64,000 nucleotides of DNA, from positions 15,506,922-15,570,921 of the forward strand of contig OY482865.1 of the NCBI GenBank assembly GCA_960531495.1, written 5' to 3'. The notes beneath the pieces are model-generated. The model searched no databases. It saw nothing but the letters and a program-made list of their open reading frames with translations, and was not told where the DNA came from. Origin of the DNA: Zeus faber. Lineage: Eukaryota; Chordata; Actinopteri; Zeiformes; Zeidae. The position numbers and the translations under genes are program-made. This document shows positions 10,501 to 21,400 of the stretch, in pieces; within the stretch, counting starts at the first letter, position 1, and each line of letters begins with the position of its first letter.

Positions 10501-12653
10501 CGAGCCTGAAGTTGACAGGCGAGGTCAGTAATGAAGAACCTTGCTCTCGCTCTTTTCGGAACCCGAAGGGTGGTCAGGCACCTGTAAAATGTAGTGATCC
10601 GTGCTCAGGATTGTGGGTTTTCATCCCATCCAAAGTCCTGGTCCATAACTTGGATTATCCCAGCCCTGTGGTGAAGGTCACTGATGGCTATTTTGGATTC
10701 ATGTCTTCATCGCATCTGGTCAACCAATGCTCAGCTCAAATGTATTTCTTCTCTTTTAATACCTTCTCTTTCTCCCTCTCTCTGTCCTTCATTATATTTG
10801 ATCCTGTGCCTCAGGTATGCCGACATGCCTGCTATGCACGTGCCTTGGCAGTTCCGTCTACTGTGACGACTTGAAGCTGGACAGTGTGCCACCTCTCCCC
10901 AAAGAGACCACTCACTTCTACGCTCGCTACAACAGAATCACCAAGATCAACAAATCGGACTTTGCCTCCATGAGTAAGTTCATTTGAATGTCCGAGACTT
11001 GATCGGCCACAGGCAAAATTAAAAAGGTGAGCACTGTTTCATCCCTTGTTGATTTTGGAGTCATTTGTCTCAGAGTGTGTTGCCCCCTTCTTTCAATCTG
11101 CCCACCAGACAAACTGAAGAAGATCGACGTGACCGCCAACGAGATCATGTCCACTGACGACAACGCTTTCTCGGCTCTGCCCGCGTTGGAGGAGCTGGTG
11201 ATTCGGGAGAACCACATCTCGCAGCTGCCCGCCCTGCCGGTCACCATGACTCTGATTGACGCCAGCCACAACAACATCGGCGCCAGGGGAATTCACAAAG
11301 AGGCATTCAAGGTAGGCAAAGCTGCAAGATGTGCAATGTAACATTCCAGTCGTTTGCAGTTGATGCCGCATCGTCCGTGATTGCAGGGACTTCCTGTATA
11401 CTGTCCATGATCCCAGGACAAAGTTCTCCACACAATGTGCTATTGTGGCGTATTTAGACGGACGAAAAATCGATGTACTGGACAAAATAGTCGTGACTGA
11501 TGGTCCACTGTCTTGGGTCGTTCAATATGGCAATGTCAGGGACGGCCGATTGCCTGCTACCTGCTGAGTCTCTTGAACTTGAACTTGAACTTGAACTTGA
11601 ACTTGAGTCTTGGGCTCCGATAAAGTTCAGTTTCAAAAAATTTGGCCATAATCTTCCAGTGGGGCTGGTGCTACAATGCCGCAAATGCTGGTGAATCACC
11701 AATAGGAGCCTGGTATGAAACAATGACATGCTAGTGTGCCAGTTTCCCTTACACCATTCATTAATGTGCCAGGATGCCTTGGTTCAGCATCATATACAGC
11801 AGGGTCAGTTTATGTGGGACGCAGCCTTGTCTTTCAACTAATCCCAATATCACAGCGGAGTAGCTTCAAGACCCACAGGTTAAGGCTGATGAGGATTTTC
11901 CCACTGCACAATCTGACATATTAATAAAGGGAATGAAGGCCAGGTGGGTGGAGGCCTTAAGGGGAAACTGAGTCAATTATTTTGCCGCTTTTTATTGCAA
12001 TGTTTATAAATGATGCTGTTGTTTTTTTTACAACCTTGTTACATTTGCTCTTATATATATAATGTGGATCATGTTTTCTTGTTGTTATCCAGGACATGGC
12101 CAGCCTCCTGTACTTGTACCTAACAGACAACCACCTTGATTATATTCCTGTGCCTCTACCAGACAACCTGCGATCTCTGCATCTACAGGTACCGCGTTTC
12201 TGGTCGCAAATGTAGCAGCTAATATCATTATTATTAACCATTGGAGTCGGGAACTATTGTTCATCACAGAGACCAAGGGGAAAGTCACAGCTGTGCAGTC
12301 AAACAAACATGCACCGTACAAGGCCTCAACCATCTGCCATGAGCGGAGTGGAGCAGAGGCTCGCAGGCTTTTTAACCTGCGAGCCTCTGCTCCGGGGAAA
12401 CACCTGACCGTCGTTATTCTTAGACTACCTCAGCAGCCACGGAGACGGCTGCTCACACATTCCTTTGTTTCTCCCCATCCAGCGAAACAACATCCAAATG
12501 ATGCACGCCGACACGTTCTGCAACCTGAGAGATTTCAACTACATCAGGAACGCGCTGGAGGACATCCGCTTGGACGGCAACCCCATCAACCTCAGCCGGA
12601 CCCCACAGGCTTACATCTGCCTGCCCCGCATACCCATCGGGGATTTAATCTAA
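1958..12653 (+). CDS. epyc: Epiphycan, SLRP class III, with expanded Ser-Gly region
   Basis: Secreted matrix proteoglycan of cartilage. Coding exons: 1958-2131, 8297-8453, 8777-9331, 9741-9965, 10374-10523, 10815-10973, 11109-11311, 12093-12188 and 12483-12653. All junctions are GT-AG and the phases join into 629 residues. A signal peptide (about 1-20) is followed by a Tyr/Asp-rich segment ([20 protein letters not shown]) typical of sulfated class III SLRPs, then acidic EEE-rich sequence. Residues about 111-420 are a Ser-Gly and Pro/Glu-rich insert. A C-x2-C-x-C-x6-C cap ([13 protein letters not shown], from about 424) precedes the leucine-rich repeats, including [20 protein letters not shown]. 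The end, [15 protein letters not shown] then [12 protein letters not shown], is characteristic of epiphycan. ATG 1958 follows the acceptor at 1950; a second in-frame ATG lies two codons later. Human EPYC is about 322 residues; the extra length comes from the exons at 8777, 9741 and 10374. Identification is from remembered family sequence. Confidence 0.93.
4470..4518. repeat. (CG)n(CA)n microsatellite
   Basis: Alternating purine-pyrimidine CGCGCG runs into CACACA over about 48 bp, a sequence type that can adopt Z-DNA. Confidence 0.9.
6790..7620 (-). mobile_element. Degenerate Tc1/mariner-type DNA transposon
   Basis: On the minus strand the first part encodes [35 protein letters not shown]...VNRRQGHG, the helix-turn-helix region of a widespread fish Tc1-like transposase. 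It is followed by [17 protein letters not shown]. The plus-strand text at 6815-7110 matches the remembered C-terminal and middle parts of the same family, but a large internal section with most of the catalytic domain is missing, and frameshifts and stops are frequent. It is inactive. It sits antisense in the first long intron of epyc. Element ends are approximate. Confidence 0.8.
8777..9331 (+). repeat. epyc: Ser-Gly repeat exon of epyc (185 codons)
   Basis: This 555-bp phase 1-1 exon opens with [10 protein letters not shown] and then consists almost entirely of Ser-Gly dipeptides (about 33 by eye) mixed with Asp, Glu and Leu, for example [23 protein letters not shown] units of roughly 12-27 bp built on GGCTCTGGGGAC are tandemly repeated, so length variation between alleles is likely. 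Ser-Gly next to acidic residues is the classical xylosylation context for glycosaminoglycan attachment; actual modification is inference. Confidence 0.85.
9741..9965 (+). repeat. epyc: Second Ser-Gly exon of epyc (75 codons)
   Basis: This 225-bp phase 1-1 exon encodes [16 protein letters not shown], then about 14 Ser-Gly dipeptides ([20 protein letters not shown]), and ends VVLIPDIDE. Its acidic opening motif EELPLIP resembles EELPLKP in the exon at 8297. A reading frame on the opposite strand (about 9736-9957) is a shadow of this low-complexity exon. Confidence 0.85.
10374..10523 (+). CDS. epyc: Third inserted epyc exon, Pro/Glu-rich
   Basis: This 150-bp phase 1-1 exon begins [15 protein letters not shown] and ends with repeated Asp/Glu-Glu-Pro units ([14 protein letters not shown]). 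Its 3' splice site context is nearly identical to that of the exon at 8777: CACCTAATCTTGTCTCTAAC then AAG is shared by both introns. It supplies acidic sequence next to the Cys cap and adds potential O-glycosylation sites (TTPTTP). Confidence 0.8.
11572..11607. repeat. (CTTGAA)n hexamer microsatellite
   Basis: About six tandem copies of a CTTGAA hexamer lie in an epyc intron. This explains the Glu-Leu-rich reading frame here. Confidence 0.85.
12350..12393. repeat. Perfect 18-bp inverted repeat in last epyc intron
   Basis: GGAGCAGAGGCTCGCAGG at 12350-12367 is followed, after an 8-base spacer, by its exact reverse complement at 12376-12393. A transcript would fold into a GC-rich 18-bp stem. 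It lies 90 bp before the last exon. Confidence 0.92.
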
Positions 12654-13355
12654 ACACAGAGATGCTATATAAACAACCTGTTGCACATTATCAAACACAG
12701 ACCCGGCTCTTTGCACATACTAGACCACACACAAGCCTAATTATTGAATTACAGATTAGCGATATGGTCAAACACAGATGGTTACCACCAGCCTCCTGAC
12801 ACATGTGCAAAGTACAGCTTAGTGCAACTGTACATGCGTTAACTGTATTTAAAAAAAAAATAACACACTCGACATACACTGTCAGCCGGATTAACAGCCG
12901 GACACACACCTTCGGATCAACACACACACACACACACACACACACTGTCATCCTTCATTGTTGTTTAGGACACACAACCTCTTTTCAGAATCCAAACTGT
13001 TCTGCATTTTTTTTTTGCAAGATTGAAAAGAGCAAACAATAGACAATAGACATTCAGAAAAATGTATGAAACCCTCCAGACAGCCAGCATGTTTCGGTTT
13101 TGTGTATGTTCCGAGACTGGAAATGACATCCAGAAATGTTTAAATATGTTTGTTTTGTAAAGAAATTCTAATATTAATATTAATGCCCAATTTAACACTT
13201 TTGAGATACATGTGCATTAGTCTAGCATAACCGTATTGAAGCTGGAGCTTAATGAAAGGTAAATTGAGTATTTTAATGCAATAAAATAAGCATTTAAACA
13301 CAATCATTTGTTGTAAAGTCTGTACTGTAATATAAAAATATATATTCCGAAAAAA

Positions 13356-13391
<36 letters not shown>

Positions 13392-13610
13392 AATTGCAAT
13401 ATTTGGTATATTTCATTTCAAAATGTTTTAACCATGCACAATAGCCTATAAATAACACTCTAATGTAGAGTCTATTATTGTTGGATTTGGAGTGGGGATT
13501 GGGGGGGGTTGTTGATTGTGAATGGGGTAATAAAAAACAATAATAGCTCGCTATTGTGTGCTCTGTATGGAATAACCACATTTGAATAAAGTTGTTTTGA
13601 TGACCTCTCC
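12654..13610 (+). other. epyc 3' untranslated region with candidate poly(A) signals
   Basis: After the stop codon at 12651-12653 there is about 950 bp of AT-rich sequence. Candidate AATAAA hexamers lie at 13280-13285 and 13585-13590. A (CA)n run at about 12920-12945 and a T27 homopolymer at 13360-13386 lie within it. The functional cleavage site is not determined. Confidence 0.55.
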
Positions 13611-13800
13611 ACACCTGGGGTGGCTTAACGTTTTCATTGACGACTTATCGACTCATGGTTCAAGGGACGACTTAATATAATGTGAGAGGCCCAACAGTGT
13701 ACACCTCCGCAACAACGTGGGAGTAAATCTGGAGAGCGGCCCTTCCAGTTTTGACCTACTCAGACAGTTGGACGATAGCTATAACGATATTGAAAGTCGC

Positions 13801-14592
13801 TTAAAAAGGCGTGTGGTCACATATCAAACCAATCATTTCTCTGCAAGTTGCCTGACAGCACATTGGCACGGCAAGCGATGGCGCTCCCTTCTTGTTTCCG
13901 TCAAAAATACTTTCCACAAGCTTTTCAAACGCATTGAGGAAACGCTCCAGCCGGCTCACGGCCTCAGGGTCCTTTGTGCCGCCGCAGTCTCTGCTTTTCG
14001 CCGCGCCGCTCTCCGTCCTTTCTCCGTCGGCCGCGACCCTCTCCAGCCTGGCTCGGCGCACGTCCAGTGCCAGGCGGCCCCTGGCGGCGTCCGCTCTGGC
14101 CTTCTCCCTCTCCATCACCACCTTCTCCCGTTCCACGGCGGCCCTCTCCCGCTCCAGGGAGGCCCGGTCCCGCTCCAGCGCGGCCGCCTGCCTCCCCACC
14201 GCCGCCTTCTCCCGCTGCAGCACCGGCCTCTCCGACCCCGCCAGCCGCCTCTCGCGCTCCACGGCGGCCCGCTCGCTCTCCAGCGAGGGCCGCTCGTTCT
14301 CCGCGTCTTGCATGGCGAACCTCCCTGCTTCCCCGCGGCGCCTCCTCTTCTCGGCCCGGCGCGTCTTCGCCGCTCAGGGAAACCTCGATCTCCGAACCTG
14401 GCGCCGTCCCGGAGAGCCGGCGCTTTTGGGGTTTGGGCGCGGCGAGGTAATGTTCTCCGCCGTCCCTGGGGGAGACCTTGAGGATGGGCGCGCTGCCGGC
14501 CAGCCGACGCTCCACCGCGTCGTCCAGCAGCTGGTAGCACCGCCCAGCCTCGGGGCACATCCACGCCCCCGCTGGAGGGTTCTTCAGCTCCT
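13801..14592 (-). pseudogene. Frameshifted coiled-coil coding exon, identity unknown
   Basis: Read on the minus strand, an acceptor (TTTTCAG before 14591) opens into ELKNPPAGAWMCPEAGRC, continues ..YQLLDDAVERRLAGSAPILKVSPRDGGEHYLAAPKPQKRR, then changes frame near 14340-14370. The second part is a long Arg/Glu heptad region (LERERAAVEREKVVMERE) followed by SRLERFLNAFEKLVESI and a stop at 13801. The two frames look like one protein split by a one- or two-base indel; no plausible GT-AG intron separates them. This could be a sequencing error in a GC-rich stretch or a dead gene. I found no upstream exon on this strand before the scyl2 3' region. Predicted structure is a coiled coil; I do not recognise the family. 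Confidence 0.5.
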
Positions 14593-14599
14593 GAAAACC

Positions 14600-17500
14600 A
14601 TTTAGGAGAGGGAGAGAGAAGGGAGGATAATCTCATATTATATCAGTAAATCCGATGTTATATCGTGATGAAATAAAGTCCAAGTAAATGGAGCACCTTG
14701 TATTTCTTCTTGAGGTTCTGGCCCTGCCAGGCAAAACGACCACATATTGCTTTTTCAAAGAGTCACAGAGAGAGAGAGAGAGCCTTTTGACTTTTAAGGT
14801 TCCTTTATTATTTGAAGGTTCCACGGCAATCCAGGCTGTTCTCATTTGTAGTTCCACGTTGGTGGAACGAGCTGCCAAAAACCACCAGAGCAGGGGCCTC
14901 CCTCTCTGTCTTTAAGAAGCACTTGAAGACCCAGCTCTTCAGAGAGCACCTCCTCTCCTAACTTAAAATTACTTAGCAGTATTTAGTTATTGTTACACTA
15001 ATGTTTCTGTTGCAATGTAGCTTGAATGTTATTCTCCCTTGTAAGTCGCTTTGGATAAAAGCATCTGCTAAATGACTAAATGTAAATGTAGATAGAGGGT
15101 TGTGAGTATTATTGTTCATAGTGGTGTACACGTGGTCCGTGTTTTCCATCTTTCTCCCCCTTATATTTATTTTTATTATTTTAACGGTTTTGTTTAATCC
15201 TGATGAAGTGCACCTCGATCCCTCCCGTTCTCCCTTCCAAGGGAACCTAACCGAGCGCCTCCTGCTTCCACGGTCTGACTACTGCCCCCTCGAGGACAGG
15301 AGGACACAGACATCCCTCAAATATAAATGGGTGGTTTCTGGTGAAGGGTCACGAGGGACGGACTTCGCATTTGAAAATGCGGGATAAATAAATTGACTTA
15401 TTTTAAGGTATTTTTTTAAAAGAGAATATTTGCCACGCTTGAGTCACTTCTATTCACATTTGTTGCTTCTGTGAACTATTTGATCAAAACAAGAATCAGA
15501 CACCCCTGCAACAGATAAATATACATGTAATAGATATAATTACAATAGAAATGGTATACTGACCATTTCTATAATCACTAGACTGTGCACGGACCATGAA
15601 AAATACAAAATCGAAAAAAAAAAAAAAGGATCACACCTTGAGAATATTAGATTGTGTATTTTCGTATATATATGTACAGATTTCCATTGATCCACCTCGG
15701 ATAACACACCTTAACACACAAGACAAGGTTCGTCGAGGCCACATAACTTATAGAACAGCAGTAGTATACAAAGGATCTCAATTCTCGTAGAAGAATATGC
15801 TTTTGCTTTCTGCTTCGGGGTCGGCCAGCTTTCCCAGCCCCGAAAGCTCGTTTCTATTCTGCAAGCTACTATTAAAATGGAAATTGTCTTCTTGGGGCTT
15901 CCATGGAGGCGAGAAAAGCATTCGGCCAATTGAAGACATGGTGAAGTGAGATGGGGTCCGAGGGGAGAGAGAAAAGGGTCGTCCTGCTGCACAGGCCAAT
16001 GACGCCTCGCTGTGTGTGAATTGAAAGCTCACCTCGTACTGGTAAAATCACAACACTTGGTAAATAACATCCATTGTAGTGAATGAAACTCCATTATGTA
16101 ATCAATAGTTCTACAGTGGTATCTTGGACATCATTCATGGCATATCTCAAAAACCCCAAAAACAGCAGAATCCGCATTAAAAAGTTCAGAATGAGAAAGA
16201 GTTCAAATTTGTTTCTTTTGTAAATCTCACAGACCTCAGGCAGGTATAGTAGGTCAGTGCAAAGAAGGGGAGAACCAACGGAAGGCCACTCGATTCCCTT
16301 AAAATCGCGTCGTGTCTCTGCACCGGCTTCATCACGAAGATTATTGCACATCACACCTAAGGCCCCTCAATTGTTAAAACATAAGAACACCCTCGCAGAG
16401 TGGTCCACAGCTAAATTACTTTATATTATTTTTCACAATATCAACAGCAAAGGTCCCCACCTCAAGCTGAAAAGTGCTCAACTTAATAGATCAATTGTCT
16501 GGTGTCTTGGAATTCAAAGTAACATTGGTCACCGGATGTTATCGGGAATCACTGTGATAAAGAAGCTTAAAAAAAAAAAAAAAAAAGTCATAATTCCTTG
16601 TGTTTTTGGTCAGTTCAGTAACACGCGGCGACAAAACAACAGATTTCCATGGCGATAGGACAGACAGACAAATCAGATATACAAATCAGAAATAAAGAAA
16701 AATTGAACTCCAGTTTCATCTACAGAACTCTGCTTCGGCGTAAAATGATGCACCCGTGTAAGGCACACAAGCCTAACCAAGTGATACGTGTCTAGCTCAA
16801 AACTTCATGAGGACACAGCTACACTGTACGTATACAACCGCATTTAAAAAACAAAAAAACAAAAAAAAAAAAAACAACCGCCCCCCTCAAAAAAAAACAA
16901 AAAACCAGCAGAACCCTTAAGACCACCCCTTGTTAACCTGCATGTGAATGGATAAGAGATGATGTGGTACGAAGTGCAAGTGTGATTATCAGTCCAATCG
17001 GATTCCACTAACAGAGCTGTGGTGGCAAAATGTGTCTCCGTGGAAACGGCGCTCAACGGGGCTTACATCCGCCGCCGTTCAGACCGTGAACGAGTGAGTT
17101 GAGAGTCGCCAGGGCTACACTTCCTGCTCCAACAACGCAATGGATGCTTCGTTTGTCAGCCAATGCTCTCAGCATTTTAGACGTATGGCGTATCTTAACT
17201 TATCAGGTGACTCACCCAGAAAAGTATTCAAATTAAAATGAAGCAATTTAACTGATATACACAAATGTCTGTAACAATCAAGCGCCAATCCCGACCCAGA
17301 AAGTCCAAGACGGGCGAGTATATTTCTGATCATGCATTTCAACACATAACCTTGTGGGCAAATTGAATGAATGTCAACAGTAACACTCGAGTACAAAACA
17401 GTAGGAAAATCCCAGTGTTGTTAAGAACACAAATACAGAATTAGACTAATCCAACACAACCCTTTTCCATCCAGTTAAATTGTTGTGGAATTACTTTTCA

Positions 17501-17700
17501 AAGGTAATAAGTGAGGCCAAAGAGCCAGTTCAACAGGATGAGTGTGAGAACAGCGATTCAAATCAGGTTCGGGAAAAAAATAAAAATAAAAAATAAAAAA
17601 ATCCAGCACCCTCAAACAGAATGAATAATTATCACATTCAAACACATGGTCCTTCACTGTCGGAATTCAAGGCTGATATCCAGCGTCTTGTCGTTTGGAT
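14600..17700. other. Gap between coiled-coil fragment and scyl2 stop; probable scyl2 3' UTR plus repeats
   Basis: This 3.1-kb stretch has no supported coding exon. It contains a LINE tail at about 14840-15090 and A-rich homopolymers near 15615, 16570 and 16845-16900. The AT-rich part nearest scyl2 is probably its 3' untranslated region. I could not assign a poly(A) site on the minus strand. Confidence 0.45.
14835..15090 (+). mobile_element. L2-type LINE 3' end
   Basis: TTGGTGGAACGAGCTGCC, then CACTTGAAGACCCAGCTCTT, represent the last codons of an L2-clade ORF2 (W-N-E-L-P then FKKxLKTxLF in better copies). These are followed by the common fish tail GTCGCTTTGGATAAAAGC and a TAAATG repeat. It is 5'-truncated and non-functional. 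Confidence 0.7.
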
Positions 17701-18369
17701 CTATCCAAATAAGTCTTTGAGATCATTGTTGACAGAGGCGCTCTGTTTAAGACCAGTTTGGTTCATATTAGGGGCCGGGGAGGGCTGAGAAAAGTTCTGT
17801 GGGCTGAAAAAAGGGTTGGCCTGCATCCCAAACCCACTGGGGGCCCCTCCCATGCCCAGTGGCACACCCTGGGCAGTCTGAGTGGTCTGAGCTGAACTAA
17901 ACTGGTTCAGCCAGGGGGTGTTGGTTCCAGGGACGGGACCCATTTGGTTAAGCGAGACTTTGGGCTTGTTGGAGGTGAAGAGATTGTCCAGGGCCGACAA
18001 GTCAGGAGCCTTGCCGGCTTGCCCGCGGGGTCCTTGGCTTTGGGCGAGGGCGCCGAAGTTCGGGGTGCTGGTGGTGGTCGCCATGCCCCCGTAGAGGCCG
18101 GGGCCTGGAGGCCTCATCCCCAGCCCGGCCGCCTGGTAACCCATGGCGGGGCTGAAGCCGTTGGAGACGGTGGCGCCCATGGAGCCCATCATGGGGCTGG
18201 GCGCGGGGGAGGGGAAGGCAGAGATGGTGGAGCCGTGGACGGGGCCCGGCCGGGGTGAGTTGGCCAGAGACAGGCTGTTCAGAGAGGTCATGTTGTTGAG
18301 AAGGCAGCTGGTCAGATCCTTTGCCTGCCACAAAGAAGAAGGAGAAATTAAGAACTATAGGTGATGAGG

Positions 18370-18414
<45 letters not shown>

Positions 18415-21400
18415 CGCGTGTCTCACCTGCTTGCTGGCTGGGGCTGGTTTGACACTCTGCGGGGCTAAGGGCTGCTGGTTCCTCAGTTTGGCCGCCTGCT
18501 CCTGCTCCTTAGCCAAACGCTGCTTCTCCTCCAGCGTCAGTGACATCTGCATAAGGAAAAGCAAACTCAACCAATAACTAAACAATCAACCGAACTAAAG
18601 TAAACCCAACACCTTCAGACATTTAGAAAACCGGTTTAACGTGTGCGGATTACGCCGTACTCTGTTGGGTTGGGGAGCTTGCGCCGAAGGTCCGTTTTCT
18701 TTCCCATTTACCCCCGTGCCACCGAAGATGTCATCGATCTGAAAGCGGAAAACGCAAACATGAGCGGGAGACATCAACTAACACCGATCGGCACTCACCA
18801 GCTGAAGAGTAAAAACCAAACTCTTGCCACGAGTTCTACACTTTGCTCCCGGTTGCTGCCGAATTCACGACTTTACCTGGTTGCCAGAGCCGGGTGTGCT
18901 CTTGCTCTCCTCCGAATGGTTGCCGTGGCCGGAGATGTTCAAGCTCCTGTCGGCAAAGCGTGGACAGAAATCAGTGAATGGATAGGAACCCCGGTTCAAC
19001 ACACCGCTGTCATTACCCAAAATCGCGCCCGTTTCAGTACGCAGTGAATTTAATTCGACCCGTCACCTCTGTTGCTCCTGCATGACGTGCAGCTGCTCCA
19101 ACTTGGTCTTGTGCTCCGCCTCCATGCGACTCAGCATCTCACGGATCACCGCCATGAAGGAGTTGAACTGCCGCAGAGAACATAGAACCGGTCAACGGGA
19201 GGAGAGTAGACGCCGAGACGAGGAGCGCGGAGGTTGGTCGCGCCGGGGCGTACCTGGTTGAGATTGAGGTTGTTGTCTATGCTCACGGAGACGAGGTGCG
19301 GGAGGATCTTGGTGGCGAGGTGTTCTTTGGGGATGCCCAGTTTCTTATGGGAGAAGGTGCACTTGTAGATTCCTGGGGAGGGGGGAGAGGGCAAAAAGCT
19401 ATTGATCACGTGATCACATCAACGGCTGAGGTTGGGGAACGGCAGTTTGCCCGTTGCTTACCCAGAATGCCCATGAGTACGGCCGGTTCTCTAGAGGGGA
19501 TCTGCTGCAGGAAGGGCAGGACGTCGTCGATGACGAACCACTTGTCGAGGTATTCCAGAATCTTCCCAAGACACACCAGTGAGTTCACCCGCACCTGAAC
19601 AACAACACAGGCCGGCGTGAAGACAAGTCAAGCTGAACACCATAGTGGCACCGTTTGCAGGCACACGACAATCTTGAGAATGAGACTAAAGGCAGACTGG
19701 TAGTAAAGGTTTCCCATAAAAATAATCATTTAAATGGGAATGTAGGTTCATGAATGACACAAAAACAAAGATCCACTGCAGATGTAAGGGGAGTTTGTAT
19801 AAGGGTAGAGAGGCGGGAAATGTGACAAATGAGTCAGAGTCAAATGGGTAACTGACTGCCAGTGAGGAGGTCTGTAGGCAGGCTGATTTGATGCGGGGGA
19901 TGAGGGAGTTCTTCATGGAGGGGTAGTCGATCAGGTTGGCAAATGTTGGGATGATGTTCAGGCAAAGCTCCTGGCAGGGCAGAGATAACAAGATTATTAA
20001 ACGTGAGACATGAAGTATTTACACAACTATTTCAAAACGACAGGCAATACAATAGACAGTGTCATTAACATTAAAGGTTTTTTCCCCATTTTATTACGCT
20101 GTGGTCTGCACTTCATTTTGTCATTCTCCTACCCGCAAAGTTAAGGTTAAAAAAATAACTACATTTGTCACGGCACAGCACGCCTCAATAAGTTCCTGGG
20201 GCCTAAATAAATGCAATTCCCCGGGTTCTGCACCCAGTACCTGGATCTGTATGGAGGGGGCCTCCAGGGACCGGTAGACCATCGGCAGAACGGAGTTCTT
20301 GATGTCTTCTGCTGGCGTCTTGGTCAGCAGCAGGTCCATCTTCTGCAGGAAGATCAGCAGGATCTGCACGGCCAGGGGTGACGCAGGCAGGAAACACAAC
20401 ACACAGGACTAATTAACAGTGCACTAGTGAATACGTGGAGGGAGGCTTGGATTACACAGGGTTTATATATCTGGTGTTCTAACTTGTACAAAATAATACA
20501 AACAAAAATAATTTAGTAGACACTCTCAGCAGAGACCACTCACCATATTGCTAGCCTGAGGAGGCAGAGGAGGAAAATAGAAAGAAAAATTAGTCCATTA
20601 ATCGACTATCGATTAACTGCGAATTGAATCGATTAAGATTTTGTCTCATCGATACGAACTGAACAATCGGTGGTCTTGTTATAGTATCAACAGGCGTCTT
20701 TGCGGGGCGCTGGGCCTTTCGGGGAAAAAAAAAAAAAAGAATACCCAGCCAGGAAGTAGTAGTACTCACCGGAACGATGGGGGGGCAGTCCAGAAAAAAA
20801 TGCCCAGAGGAGTAGGAAGTAGTAGCAGAAGAAGACGGAGGCTTCCGGAAGAACGACAAAACAAACATGGCCGCGCGTAGAAAACGGGAGGTTCTTGATG
20901 CCGAGACGGAAACTAAATGTTTATTGACGCTCAATAACTAACGCTGCGTTCAGATGAACAACGGTGGACGAGAACGGATATCGGCGCGGGGGGGGAGGGG
21001 AAAAAAAAAAAAAACGGAGTGAGAAAGAGGTAAGGCAAAATGAAACAGCTGGTATGTTGCTAAAGTGATGACGCCAATAAAATATATCAAACTTAATAAT
21101 TTTGTGTCGGTTGTTAGATATAAGAATTTTAGTATTATTTAGTCATTTCACATGCGTGTCATTGTACATATCTGCACCAGACTTGAGCTGCTCCGTAACA
21201 CCCGGCTCATTCCGTCACAGAGGACGGGAAAAAGTTAAAATATTGCGCATAAATAAATATTGTCATGAATATTTCATAAATATTGAGTCCCAAAATCTCA
21301 GAGGTGCGTGACTTTGCGTAGGTCCCCACGCGCCACGGCGCCAACCCCTGGTGACGTTGTTAGCTTTTATGTTGTGCATTAATCCATGATTGTTTGTCAA

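Noticed and set aside
12350..12393. microRNA precursor
   Set aside because: An 18-bp perfect stem with an 8-base loop is shorter than a typical pre-miRNA stem of about 30 bp and extends no further in the flanks.
13717..14605. Plus-strand frames of 158-254 residues across the coiled-coil exon
   Set aside because: Arg/Pro/Ala/Ser-rich antisense shadows in GC-rich sequence; the minus strand has the acceptor and heptad pattern.
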